Shown here: in pieces, positions 16,964-26,005 of the stretch
Numbering within the stretch: the first letter of the stretch is position 1
Layout of the letters: every line of letters starts with the position of its first letter
NCBI RefSeq assembly: GCF_002754315.1
Contig: NZ_PEFE01000001.1
Coordinates: 682,001-746,000, forward strand
Direction of reading: 5' to 3'
Origin: Flavobacterium sp. 11
GTDB lineage: Bacteria; Bacteroidota; Bacteroidia; Flavobacteriales; Flavobacteriaceae
Length of the DNA: 64,000 nt
The notes under the pieces: model-generated
Told to the model about the DNA's origin: nothing
Databases searched by the model: none
The model's input: only the letters and a program-made list of their open reading frames with translations
Translations under genes and position numbers: made by a program

Positions 16964-18025
16964 ATGAAAAAAAATATAATAATCATAGTAGCAATTTTAG
17001 CAGCTTTAGGCGTTATCGCATATACTTTAACGAAAAACAAAGAAGAAAATGAAGCAAAAACTGCTATTGTTGCAGAGAAAAATGCCAGTGTTTCTGTAAA
17101 AGTTGCAACCGTAAAAATCGAAGAAGTTTCTCTTGATTTTTCTGCCAATGGAAATTTTGCGCCACTACAAGAATTGAGTTTTTCTGCTGAGAAACCAGGA
17201 AGAGTAGTTCGTGTTTTAGTTGAAGAAGGAGACAGAGTAAGAATAGGTCAAACTTTAGCAGTTGTAAGAAGCGAACAAATTTCGGCTGATTTACAAACTG
17301 CAGAGGCTTCGTATCAAAATGCATTGACGGATTACAGCCGTTTTGAAAATGCTTTTAAAACTGGTGGTGTGACGAAACAACAATTGGATCAGGCCAAATT
17401 GAATTTGGTAACTTCAAAATCAAGATTACAACAAGCAAAAGTTAATATTGGCGATACCAATATCAAAGCGACAATTAACGGAATCGTAAACAAAAAATAC
17501 ATTGAACCAGGATCAGTTCTTGGCGCTGCTACGCAAATGTTTGACATTGTAAATGTTTCAAAATTGAAATTGAAAGTAAACGTTAACGAAAATCAAGTTG
17601 CAGGTTTAAAAGTAGGCAATACAATTACCGTAAAAGCAAGTGTGTATCCTGACGCTACATTCTCTGGAAAAATTACCTTCATCGCACCAAAAGCAGATGC
17701 AAGTTTGAACTTTCCGGTAGAAATAGAAATTGCTAATAACGCTTCAAATGATTTGAAAGCCGGAATGTACGGAACTGCTGAATTTGCTTCAAACCAACAA
17801 AAACAATCGTTGATGATTGTTCCTAGAAATGCTTTTGTAGGAAGTGTGAGCAGCAACGAAATATTTGTAATCGAAAATGGAACTGCTAAACTGAAAACGG
17901 TTACTGCAGGAAGAATCCTTGGTGATAAAGTAGAAATTTTAAATGGACTTTCTGATGGTGAAACTGTAATTGTTACAGGTCAAATCAATCTTCAAGACGG
18001 ATCTAAAGTGGACGTTATAAAATAA
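16964..18025 (+). CDS. RND efflux periplasmic adaptor (membrane fusion protein)
   Basis: The adaptor links the RND permease to the TolC-type channel. The N terminus has a membrane anchor or signal (residues 4-20). A biotinyl/lipoyl-like half-motif, GRVVRVLVEEGDRVRIGQTL, is near 77-97, then a short helical hairpin, the other lipoyl half (NIKATINGIVNKKYIEPGS), a beta-barrel domain and a membrane-proximal domain ending near GLSDGETVIVTG. At 353 residues it is in the usual range. Confidence 0.93.
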   Translation: MKKNIIIIVAILAALGVIAYTLTKNKEENEAKTAIVAEKNASVSVKVATVKIEEVSLDFSANGNFAPLQELSFSAEKPGRVVRVLVEEGDRVRIGQTLAVVRSEQISADLQTAEASYQNALTDYSRFENAFKTGGVTKQQLDQAKLNLVTSKSRLQQAKVNIGDTNIKATINGIVNKKYIEPGSVLGAATQMFDIVNVSKLKLKVNVNENQVAGLKVGNTITVKASVYPDATFSGKITFIAPKADASLNFPVEIEIANNASNDLKAGMYGTAEFASNQQKQSLMIVPRNAFVGSVSSNEIFVIENGTAKLKTVTAGRILGDKVEILNGLSDGETVIVTGQINLQDGSKVDVIK

Positions 18026-18092
18026 GTCTTAAAGTCGATAGTCTTAAAGTCATAAAGAAACCGCTTAAAGCCTAAAGCTTAAAGCCTAAAGC
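18026..18092. repeat. Short tandem heptamer-type repeats between adaptor and permease genes
   Basis: GTCTTAAAGTC occurs at 18026-18036 and 18041-18051. GCTTAAAGCCTAAA occurs twice in tandem at 18063-18076 and 18077-18090. The units are relatives of the TTAAAG heptamers found between odhA and odhB. Confidence 0.75.
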
Positions 18093-18102
18093 AAAGAAAA
18101 AA

Positions 18103-21100
18103 ATGAAATTAGCAGAAATATCCATAAAACGTCCCTCATTAGTTATCGTATTATTTACGATTCTAACATTAGGAGGACTGTTCAGTTACAGCCAATTGGG
18201 CTACGAATTGATTCCAAAATTCGAAACCAATGTAATTACTGTTGCTACTATTTATCCTGGAGCGTCTCCAAGTGAGGTAGAAAATACGGTAACTAAAAAA
18301 ATTGAAGATGCGATTGCATCCTTAGAAAATATTAAAAAAATAGACTCGAAGTCATACGAAAGTTTGTCTACCGTGTCTATTACATTGACCTCTTCGGCTG
18401 ATGTTAATATCTCTATGAACGATGCGCAACGTAAAATAAACGCTATTCTTAGTGATTTACCGGATGATGTTGAAACGCCTTCGTTGAGTAAATTTTCCTT
18501 AAGCGATTTACCAATTATGACTATTGGTGCCAACGGAAAAATGGATGAAGTTGCTTTTTACGACTTAATTGATAAAAAATTAGCACCCGTTATTTCTCGA
18601 GTAGAAGGTGTGGCGCAAGTAAATATTATTGGTGGTCAAGAAAGAGAAATTCAAGTCAATCTTGATGCAGTAAAAATGCAAGGTTACGGACTTTCTGTTC
18701 CGCAAGTACAACAAAATATTTTATCTTCTAATTTGGATTTTCCAACAGGAAACATTCAAACTCGTGAGCAGAAAATATTAATTCGTTTGGCCGGAAAATA
18801 TAAAAATGTTGATGAATTAAGAAACTTGGTTGTATCCTCTAAAAACGGAATTCAAGTACGTTTAAGTGATATTGCTGATGTTCAGGATACTCAAAAAATC
18901 ACTGAAAAAGTAGCGCGTGTCAATCAAAAAAGCGCTATTATTTTACAAATTATTAAACAATCGGATGCTAATGCGGTTGCGGTAAGTGAAGAATTAGTTA
19001 AAACAATTGCTAAACTGGAAACCGATTATAAAGCGAATGGTTTAAAATTAGAAATCGCTAAAGACAGTACCATTTTTACCCTAGAAGCTGCTGATGCTGT
19101 TGTACACGATTTACTTATTGCGGTACTTTTAGTTGCACTTGTAATGTTGTTTTTCTTGCACAGTATTAGAAACTCGTTGATTGTAATGGTTTCTATTCCT
19201 GCTTCATTAATTGCTACTTTCATCGGAATTTATTTGATGGGATATACTTTAAACTTAATGAGTTTATTAGGTCTGTCTCTTGTTGTAGGTATTCTTGTGG
19301 ATGACGCCATTGTGGTTCTGGAGAATATTTACAGGCACATGGAAATGGGTAAAAACAAGGTTCGTGCAGCCTATGATGGAACTGCAGAAATTGGTGGAAC
19401 CGTTGTATCGATTACCTTAGTAATTGTGGTGGTATTTTTACCAATTGCAATGAGTACCGGATTGGTTTCTAACATTATTACGCAATTCTGTGTAACAGTA
19501 ATTATTTCAACATTGTTGTCTTTAGTAGCTTCATTTACAATCATTCCGTGGTTGTCTTCACGATACGGAAAATTAGAACACATTGAAGGCAAAAATCTTT
19601 TTGGAAAAATTATCCTTGGATTTGAAAGCTATTTAACACGTTTTACAAATTGGGTTTCAGGATTATTAGAATGGTGTTTGGATCATTATTTTAAAACACT
19701 GGCTATCGTTTTAGTAATCTTTTTTGGTTCTATGATTAGTTTATTTGGTGGTGGATTTATTGGTGGAGAATTCTTTGCAGCGTCTGATAGTGGTGAGTTT
19801 TTAGTTCAAATAGAAATGCCAAAAGATGCTTCATTAGAGCAAACCAATTTCATGACGCAAAAAGCAGAAGCATTTTTGAAGAACGAAGAGTATGTTTTTA
19901 GTCAAATTACAACGATTGGGCAAACCAGTGAAGGTCTTGGTGCTTCGCAAGCAACTGCTTACAAGTCTGAGATAAACGTTAAAATGGTTGGATTAGACAA
20001 ACGTGATGAACCTGCAAATGTATATGCTGCAAAAACAAAACGTAAATTAGAAAAAATATTAGTTGGAGCAAAAGTTAAAACGGTTCCAGTTGGTATTTTA
20101 GGAACTGCAGAAGATGCGACTTTAGGATTAATTGTAACTGGTCCAAATGTAGAAAGCGCCATGCAATTTGCAAAAGCAGCCGAAAAAGAATTACGTACCA
20201 TTCCAGGAGCAACAGAAATCGAATTATCAGTAGAAGATGGAAATCCGGAAGTGAACGTAAAAGTGGATAGAGATAAAATGGCAGCTCTGGGATTGAGTTT
20301 GCAAACAGTAGGTATTACCATGCAAACTGCTTTTAGCGGAAATACTGATGGTAGATTTAGAGCTGGTGAATACGAATATGACATCAATATTAAGTACAAT
20401 GCATTCGACAGAAAAAGTATCGCTGATGTAAGTAATTTAATTTTCATAAACGATAGTGGTCAACAAATAAAACTGAATCAATTTGCAACCGTAACCGAAG
20501 GTTCTGGACCAAGTGAATTAGAACGAAGAGACAAATCGGCATCGGTAACTGTAAAAGGTCAAAATGTGGGTGTAGCTTCAGGAACAATTGTAACAAAATG
20601 GCAAGAAAAAATTGAAAAATTGAAAAAACCAACAGGTGTAAATTACATTTGGGGTGGTGATCAGGAAAACCAAAGTGAAGGTTTTGGTACATTAGGAATT
20701 GCATTATTAGCTGCGATTATCTTAGTTTACCTGGTAATGGTTTCGTTATACGATAGTTTTGCACATCCATTTGTAGTATTGTTTGCGATTCCGCTTTCAT
20801 TTATTGGAGCAATGTTGGCTTTGGCTTTAACCAATAATACACTGAATATATTTACTATTTTAGGTATCATCATGCTTATTGGTCTAGTTTGTAAAAACGC
20901 GATTATGCTTGTAGATTATACCAACCAAAGGCGTAAAGCTGGCGAAACGGTTAGAACAGCATTAATCCAAGCGAATCATGCGCGTCTTCGTCCAATTTTG
21001 ATGACAACTATCGCGATGGTGTTTGGTATGTTCCCAATTGCATTAGCCTCTGGAGCTGGAGCTGAATGGAAAAACGGTTTGGCTTGGGTAATTATTGGGG

Positions 21101-21279
21101 GATTAATTTCCTCATTATTCTTAACCTTGGTCGTAGTTCCTGTAATTTACCAAATCATGGAAAAAGCCATCAATAGACTTTCTAAAGGAGAAAAAGTTGA
21201 TTATGAAGCTGAAATGGTTGCTGATTACGTACACACCGAATTAAGCGAGGATGGATTTAATCCAAAACATACCGTATAA
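18103..21279 (+). CDS. RND-type inner-membrane efflux permease, AcrB family
   Basis: This proton-driven permease of 1058 residues is the motor of the pump. It has the typical two-fold layout: TM1, a large periplasmic domain, TM2-6, TM7, a second periplasmic domain and TM8-12. The RND motif with proton-relay aspartates, VGILVDDAIVVLENIYRH, lies near residue 388-405. The C-terminal half contains the matching GIIMLIGLVCKNAIMLVDY. It is more like the hydrophobe/amphiphile exporters than the heavy-metal CusA type. The substrate is unknown; drugs, detergents or endogenous lipids are possible. Confidence 0.95.
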   Translation: MKLAEISIKRPSLVIVLFTILTLGGLFSYSQLGYELIPKFETNVITVATIYPGASPSEVENTVTKKIEDAIASLENIKKIDSKSYESLSTVSITLTSSADVNISMNDAQRKINAILSDLPDDVETPSLSKFSLSDLPIMTIGANGKMDEVAFYDLIDKKLAPVISRVEGVAQVNIIGGQEREIQVNLDAVKMQGYGLSVPQVQQNILSSNLDFPTGNIQTREQKILIRLAGKYKNVDELRNLVVSSKNGIQVRLSDIADVQDTQKITEKVARVNQKSAIILQIIKQSDANAVAVSEELVKTIAKLETDYKANGLKLEIAKDSTIFTLEAADAVVHDLLIAVLLVALVMLFFLHSIRNSLIVMVSIPASLIATFIGIYLMGYTLNLMSLLGLSLVVGILVDDAIVVLENIYRHMEMGKNKVRAAYDGTAEIGGTVVSITLVIVVVFLPIAMSTGLVSNIITQFCVTVIISTLLSLVASFTIIPWLSSRYGKLEHIEGKNLFGKIILGFESYLTRFTNWVSGLLEWCLDHYFKTLAIVLVIFFGSMISLFGGGFIGGEFFAASDSGEFLVQIEMPKDASLEQTNFMTQKAEAFLKNEEYVFSQITTIGQTSEGLGASQATAYKSEINVKMVGLDKRDEPANVYAAKTKRKLEKILVGAKVKTVPVGILGTAEDATLGLIVTGPNVESAMQFAKAAEKELRTIPGATEIELSVEDGNPEVNVKVDRDKMAALGLSLQTVGITMQTAFSGNTDGRFRAGEYEYDINIKYNAFDRKSIADVSNLIFINDSGQQIKLNQFATVTEGSGPSELERRDKSASVTVKGQNVGVASGTIVTKWQEKIEKLKKPTGVNYIWGGDQENQSEGFGTLGIALLAAIILVYLVMVSLYDSFAHPFVVLFAIPLSFIGAMLALALTNNTLNIFTILGIIMLIGLVCKNAIMLVDYTNQRRKAGETVRTALIQANHARLRPILMTTIAMVFGMFPIALASGAGAEWKNGLAWVIIGGLISSLFLTLVVVPVIYQIMEKAINRLSKGEKVDYEAEMVADYVHTELSEDGFNPKHTV

Positions 21280-21300
21280 AACGTAATTGTTTTAAAACAG

Positions 21301-21334
21301 AAAACCTGTTCATTTATTTGAACAGGTTTTTTTT
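21301..21334 (+). terminator. Terminator of the tetR-efflux operon
   Basis: An 11-bp stem AAAACCTGTTC / GAACAGGTTTT with an 8-base loop, then eight T residues in total across stem end and tail. Confidence 0.88.
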
Positions 21335-21388
21335 ATGGTTAAAAATTCCAATAAGAATTCCATTTTAATAATGGTAACTACTGGCTTT

Positions 21389-21829
21389 TTATACCTTTTT
21401 AATCACATAGGTCACAATTCCCCAAATGATTAATTGATTTTCTTCGGTGACTTTTATCGGAGAATAACTTGGATTTTCTGGCATCAGATACAAACAGTCT
21501 TTCTCGAGTTGCATGCGTTTTACAGTAAACTCTCCATCGATAAAACAAATCGCAATTTTATTGTTTTGCGGTTCTAAACTTCTATCCACAACAAGAACAT
21601 CTTTGTCATTGATTCCGGCATCAATCATGGAATTCCCTTTGACTTTGATGTAAAAAGTCGCCAACGGATTTTCACTCAATTCCTTGTTCAAATCAATATT
21701 CGTTTCCATAAAATCAGCCGCCGGCGATGGAAATCCAGCCGAAACACCTTCATTTATGAAAGGAATTCGCAATTCACTTTCAAAATCAGGCAGAAAAAAG
21801 TTCAATTTTTGCTCTTTGTTTATTGACAT
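21389..21829 (-). CDS. umuD: UmuD-like autoproteolytic subunit of DNA polymerase V
   Basis: A LexA/UmuD-type serine-lysine peptidase that would self-cleave on RecA filaments and then support translesion synthesis. The likely cleavage bond is A31-G32. The catalytic Ser is S67 in GNSM and the Lys is K104 in FTVKR. There is no N-terminal DNA-binding domain, which separates it from LexA. Its start overlaps the end of umuC by 10 bases, although on this strand umuC is transcribed first, then umuD, the reverse of the E. coli order. Confidence 0.92.
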   Translation of the reverse strand: MSINKEQKLNFFLPDFESELRIPFINEGVSAGFPSPAADFMETNIDLNKELSENPLATFYIKVKGNSMIDAGINDKDVLVVDRSLEPQNNKIAICFIDGEFTVKRMQLEKDCLYLMPENPSYSPIKVTEENQLIIWGIVTYVIKKV

Positions 21830-23094
21830 TTTATTTCGAGAATATCTTTAAAATTAGTGGTGTATCTGGGCGACAAATGATTCTGATTCATGTTCCAGGT
21901 CAGACTTAAATTTTGGGTAGCCAACTTTACTTTTTTATCTCCAATTTTGTTATTGAGACCATCCATAACTTTCATCAATACCAAATGTTTTGGGTTTTCC
22001 TCGTCAAATAACTGCAACTGTTTCTTGTCCTGATCAATCAATTCGGTAACGATAACGCCCGCTTTCTTAAATTTTATAGCTTCATTTCCTTTGTGCAGTT
22101 TTTTCAAGATATCAATGGCTGCATTGGAAATCGTCAACGTAGAATTTGATGCATAAGGCAACGTAATCGCCATGTTAAAATAATATTTTGAGGTTTCCAC
22201 CGTATGTTTATCAACTACTAACATTACGATAATAGTATGACAGCAGGAGTTTTGCTTCCGCAATTTCTCTGCACAAACCGCAGCAAAAGTAGCAACACGT
22301 TCGCGCAGTAAATCAAAATCAGCAATCTGTTTTGGAAAACTTCGGGTAGTTGCAATACTTTTCTTTTGATCAACAATGGGTTCTAAATCCAAAACGGATT
22401 TACCCTCGAGTTCGTATTTTAAACGCAGTCCTGTTACGCCCATTTCTTTCCTTATCCAAGCCTCGTGTTGCGGTGCTATAAAATCTAAAGCAGTCACAAT
22501 GTTTTTAGCTTTCATCTTTTTATTCATCCGATAGCCAATGCCCCAAACATCTTCAATTTTTGTCCATTTCAAGGCTTTAATACGCTTTTCTTCGGTGTCA
22601 ATAACATAAACACCTTGCGTTCTGCCTTGGAATTTCTTGGCAATTTTATTGGCTACTTTTGACAATGCTTTTGTGGGTGCAAAACCAATGCAAACGGGAA
22701 TTCCTACCCATTTTTGCACACGGGTTTTCATTTGGATTCCATAATCCTGATAATCGAAAATAGTCAAACCATCAAAATTCAGGAAGGCTTCGTCGATGCT
22801 GTAAATTTCTAAATTAGGTGTAAATTGGCCTAAAATTGCCATCACCCGATTACTCAAATCTCCATACAGCGGATAATTTGAAGAAAACACTTTTACATTT
22901 TTCTCTTTTACCAATTCCCTAATCTTGAATATTGGCGCGCCCATAGGAACCCCAACCTCCTTTGCTTCATTGCTTCTGGAAATCACACAGCCGTCATTAT
23001 TTGACAATATTGCAACGGGTTTCCCAACGAATTCCGGTTGAAAAACACGTTCGCAGGAAGCATAAAAATTGTTACAATCGACTAAAGCATACAT
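21820..23094 (-). CDS. umuC: UmuC-like Y-family DNA polymerase
   Basis: This is the catalytic subunit of an error-prone translesion polymerase. The palm motifs are present: YALVDCNNFYASCER at residues 2-16 with the first metal Asp, and SIDEAFLNF near 100 with the Asp-Glu pair. The SNNDGCVISRS finger region follows the first. The C-terminal third matches the little-finger domain and UmuC-specific tail. The 424-residue length equals E. coli UmuC. Together with umuD it forms a two-gene unit likely induced by DNA damage. Confidence 0.94.
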   Translation of the reverse strand: MYALVDCNNFYASCERVFQPEFVGKPVAILSNNDGCVISRSNEAKEVGVPMGAPIFKIRELVKEKNVKVFSSNYPLYGDLSNRVMAILGQFTPNLEIYSIDEAFLNFDGLTIFDYQDYGIQMKTRVQKWVGIPVCIGFAPTKALSKVANKIAKKFQGRTQGVYVIDTEEKRIKALKWTKIEDVWGIGYRMNKKMKAKNIVTALDFIAPQHEAWIRKEMGVTGLRLKYELEGKSVLDLEPIVDQKKSIATTRSFPKQIADFDLLRERVATFAAVCAEKLRKQNSCCHTIIVMLVVDKHTVETSKYYFNMAITLPYASNSTLTISNAAIDILKKLHKGNEAIKFKKAGVIVTELIDQDKKQLQLFDEENPKHLVLMKVMDGLNNKIGDKKVKLATQNLSLTWNMNQNHLSPRYTTNFKDILEIKCQ

Positions 23095-23499
23095 GTTACA
23101 AAATTACTCAATATCCATTGATGCGAGTTCGTAACAAAAGTTAATTTTAAGTAATGTTGATAAGTAGTTTTATATAAAAAGATTTTTAAAAATGAGGTGA
23201 TTTCTCTTTTCTTAGGATTATTTCTTCGTCAAAAGCACAAGAAAACGTATCGGGTCCAACAAGAATTGTATTAAAAAAATCTTAATATTCGCTTCTGAAT
23301 AAAATTATTTTATATTTATTCAAGAATATCAACTAGTTGATTTTAAGCATTTTAAAACCAAAAAATCAATTCTTAATCTAAAAACACAAAACCACGATTC
23401 AAATTTTTGGCACGCTACTTGGATATACCTAATCAAATAAGTAAAAAAAAGCGAAAGCCGAAAAGCTCAAGAGTAGGCAAAATTCAAAATATAATTATC
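23095..23499. other. 405-bp intergenic region between umuC and the repeat-containing secreted protein
   Basis: AT-rich sequence that must contain the umuC promoter on one strand and that of the secreted protein on the other. I see no RNA gene or clear terminator. A short open stretch ending at 23285 encodes a plausible but startless peptide tail and could be a gene remnant. Confidence 0.4.
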
Positions 23500-24168
23500 A
23501 TGAAAAAAATTACCCTTTTAGTAGCTAGTATCTTCGTATTTGGAGGTAGTGTAGCAAACGCAGCAGAGAAAATCGATTTCTCTGTAGAAAGAAGATCTCC
23601 TGTAGATTTTAGAGACGCCGACCCAATTGTGTTCACAGAAAGAGGAATTGAATTCTTCATATTCGCTGACGGACAATTTGATTTTAATACACGCCCTTCA
23701 ACAGGTTCAACTGGCGGAATGTATTATAAAGCAAGCAAAAAAGGTGGCATGAATAAAACGTATGGTGCACCAGCAAATGTTCGCAACGGAAATTATGGTG
23801 TAAAAGTAGAACACGACAACATGGGCAGAGTAAGACGTATTGGAAACGTGATGATCAACTATGACTCAAATGATAGAGTTAAACGAGTGGGTTCAGTTTA
23901 CATGACATACAACCGTTATGCTTTGGAACGAGTGGGTGGTTTAGAAATTATCTACAACCGTCGTGGTCAAATTGTTGATATTGTTGGAGCCGTAAAAGGT
24001 GGTAGAGGTTATGAATATAGCCAAAACAACAACGGAAGCAACGATTATGGCAACAACCAAAACTCGAATGATGATGACTACTACTATTACAGAACAAATG
24101 GTACAAAAGCTAAAATCGAGGATACTAGAGTATCTGGAAGTGTAGCCATCAGAATAGACAGAAGATAG
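23500..24168 (+). CDS. Secreted protein with four 16-residue repeats
   Basis: I do not recognise the family. An in-frame ATG at 23407 exists, but the ATG at 23500 gives a clean signal peptide (MKKITLL to VANAA, residues 1-22), so I use it, for 222 residues. Residues 107-163 contain about four imperfect 16-residue units of the form xxxRVxRVGxxxxxYN, likely beta-hairpins. Residues 171-198 are low-complexity Asn/Asp/Tyr/Ser. The C terminus is basic. It is probably periplasmic or surface-exposed. It stands alone, followed by a terminator. Confidence 0.7.
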   Translation: MKKITLLVASIFVFGGSVANAAEKIDFSVERRSPVDFRDADPIVFTERGIEFFIFADGQFDFNTRPSTGSTGGMYYKASKKGGMNKTYGAPANVRNGNYGVKVEHDNMGRVRRIGNVMINYDSNDRVKRVGSVYMTYNRYALERVGGLEIIYNRRGQIVDIVGAVKGGRGYEYSQNNNGSNDYGNNQNSNDDDYYYYRTNGTKAKIEDTRVSGSVAIRIDRR

Positions 24169-24196
24169 TTAGTTAGTTATATAAATGGTTTGTTTG

Positions 24197-24237
24197 AAAT
24201 TCCTGCTGGTAGTTGTATCAGCGGGAATTTTTTTTTT
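24197..24237 (+). terminator. Terminator of the repeat-containing secreted protein gene
   Basis: A 12-bp stem, AAATTCCTGCTG / CAGCGGGAATTT with one G-T pair, followed by a run of ten T residues. Confidence 0.85.
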
Positions 24238-24265
24238 GATACTCCCCAAGTATTTTCTACAGCGT

Positions 24266-25138
24266 TTACTTCAGCACCGATTTCAGTTCCTGACGGTATT
24301 GCGAAGCGCTTTTACCTGTAAATTCTTTGAACGATTTATTGAAATAACTGAAATTATTAAAACCACTTTCATAACATATCTCAGAAATGCTGATGGGCTT
24401 TTCAGCCAGCAATTTTGAGGCGTGAACCAAACGGTAATCATTTACAAATTTGGTAAAGGTTTTATTAGTTATCTTTTTAAAATACCTACAAAAGGAAGGT
24501 TCCGTCATACTCACCAATTCCGAAACTTGTTCGAGCGTAATATGTTCCTGAAAATTATCTTTTACATAATTAAAAACAGCATTGATACGGTCATTATCCT
24601 GCATTTGCATTTCCATCGAAAATCCATCGGCATTCAAAACGGTAGATTCTTTGGACAGTTCCAACTCATTCAGAATACTCAACATGGTCAACAGTCTTTC
24701 AAAATGCGACTGTTCTTCCATCGATTCTATTTTCTTTCCTATATTTCTTTTAGTTTCACCTTCAAAAGCAATTCCGGCTTTGGCTTGACTAAAAAGATTC
24801 CTAATATTGGTCATTTCGGAAATATCAAAAAATCCATTCCCCAAGAAATCCGGTTTCATCTGTATGACCGTTTCGTTTTTGTTTCCGGTTTCTTCATTTG
24901 TAAACCCACAATGGGGTAAATTACTTCCTATCAGAATCAAATCACCATCGGTATAATATGAAATATGACTTCCTATCTGGCGTTTTCCAGAGCCCCCATT
25001 AACAAAAACCAGTTCGATTTCAGGATGATAATGCCACAAGTGTGCTTTGCTGTTGGCATTTTCAACATATTTCGAAAAAGAAAAAGAACTCCCAAAGGAT
25101 GGAGCAATAATTTCAAAAGCTGGTGGTATAATTTTCAT
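24266..25138 (-). CDS. AraC-family transcriptional regulator
   Basis: A 290-residue regulator. The N-terminal half looks like a cupin sensor domain, with HLWHYHPEIELVFV near residues 33-46 and GDLILIGSNLPH near 70. The C-terminal ~100 residues carry the double helix-turn-helix: the first around LEQVSELVSMTEPSFCRYFK and the second around ISEICYESGFNNFSYFNKSF, ending with the characteristic GKSASQYR. Cupin-AraC proteins often control sugar genes. Neighbours give no clear target. Confidence 0.9.
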   Translation of the reverse strand: MKIIPPAFEIIAPSFGSSFSFSKYVENANSKAHLWHYHPEIELVFVNGGSGKRQIGSHISYYTDGDLILIGSNLPHCGFTNEETGNKNETVIQMKPDFLGNGFFDISEMTNIRNLFSQAKAGIAFEGETKRNIGKKIESMEEQSHFERLLTMLSILNELELSKESTVLNADGFSMEMQMQDNDRINAVFNYVKDNFQEHITLEQVSELVSMTEPSFCRYFKKITNKTFTKFVNDYRLVHASKLLAEKPISISEICYESGFNNFSYFNKSFKEFTGKSASQYRQELKSVLK

Positions 25139-25327
25139 ACGAATACGTATTTAGAATTAGCACAAAATTATCGAAAATAGACACTCGATTAACTTTTTTA
25201 ACCTTAATCGATTTCGTAAAAGGTAAAATAGCACACAAAATAGAAAATTCAGCACTACTCATACTGAATAGGTTAGGGTAATTTAGCAACAGATAAATAT
25301 CATTATAAATCTAAAAAGTTTACGATT

Positions 25328-25924
25328 ATGAAAAAGATTTTAAAATTTAGTTTAGTATTAGCCGCAGTAGTTTTGACTGCCGTACAAGCACATGCAGGAA
25401 ACGCAGATTTTTCACTGGATTTAATAAAAGAAGAAGGAAAAACTGTAAGTTTTAGTTTGAAAGAGATTAAGAAAATTGATTTGTCAATTTATGACACTAA
25501 TGACGGTTTGATCTATCAGGAAAAAGTAACTTCTGAAGATAACATCAACAGAACATACGATTTGACTGCTTTGCCAGACGGAATCTACTTCTTGAAAGCA
25601 GAAAGTGCTCTTAAAATTTCAAAGTATAAAATTGAGGTAGTAGGTAACAAAGCAAAATTGTCTGCCAATGCCATTTCTGAAGTATACAAACCAGTTGTGG
25701 TAAACAAAAACGGAATCGTTACTGTTAATGTTTTAAACCTTGAAAAAGTTCCAGTTACTGTAGCTGTTTATAACTCGGATCAAACTGAAGTGTATAAAGA
25801 AACTTTGGCTGCTGATCTTTATGTTGGTAAAATATTTGACTTGAGTAGCGCTCACAACAGTAAATATACGTTTGAGATAACCTACAATGGTAAAACATTT
25901 AGCGAAACAGTTGCTACCAAATAG
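25328..25924 (+). CDS. Secreted hypothetical protein with beta-sandwich-like repeats
   Basis: The protein has a signal peptide (residues 1-23, ending HAHA), and then two similar halves of about 85 residues that each appear beta-rich. A TALPDGIYFLKAES segment near residue 83 resembles the core of type IX secretion C-terminal domains, but it sits mid-protein, so secretion by that route is not supported. No catalytic motif is visible. It is monocistronic with its own terminator. Related secreted proteins of this size are common in flavobacteria and have no known role that I can name. Confidence 0.65.
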   Translation: MKKILKFSLVLAAVVLTAVQAHAGNADFSLDLIKEEGKTVSFSLKEIKKIDLSIYDTNDGLIYQEKVTSEDNINRTYDLTALPDGIYFLKAESALKISKYKIEVVGNKAKLSANAISEVYKPVVVNKNGIVTVNVLNLEKVPVTVAVYNSDQTEVYKETLAADLYVGKIFDLSSAHNSKYTFEITYNGKTFSETVATK

Positions 25925-25950
25925 TAATTAAATAAATTGTAGTAATTATG

Positions 25951-25980
25951 AGGCTGTCTTTATTAGACAGCCTTTTTTTT
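25951..25980 (+). terminator. Terminator of the secreted beta-rich protein gene
   Basis: A perfect 9-bp stem AGGCTGTCT / AGACAGCCT, 5-base loop and an unbroken T-run on the plus strand. Confidence 0.88.
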
Positions 25981-26005
25981 TTGGGTTTTAAACAATTGAA
26001 AAACA

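Noticed and set aside
19959..20447. 162-residue frame opposite the RND permease
   Set aside because: It is antisense to a strongly conserved gene and has no leader, motif or promoter of its own.
23095..23135. GTTAC/GTAAC inverted repeat and TAATTTTG box upstream of umuC as an SOS operator
   Set aside because: Five-base arms with a 31-base spacer are too weak, and the box is so near the ATG that it would need a leaderless message; no -33 element is present.
23196..23285. Short open stretch upstream of the secreted protein, ending in a plausible peptide tail
   Set aside because: No start codon and only about 30 codons; could be a gene remnant but cannot be supported without homologues.
23407..23499. 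Upstream Met extending the repeat-containing secreted protein
   Set aside because: It adds 31 basic residues ahead of a perfectly normal signal peptide that begins at 23500.
24422..24919. 165-residue frame opposite the AraC-type regulator
   Set aside because: A frame shadow: the composition (Phe/Ile/His rich) is what reverse-complemented AraC coding sequence gives.
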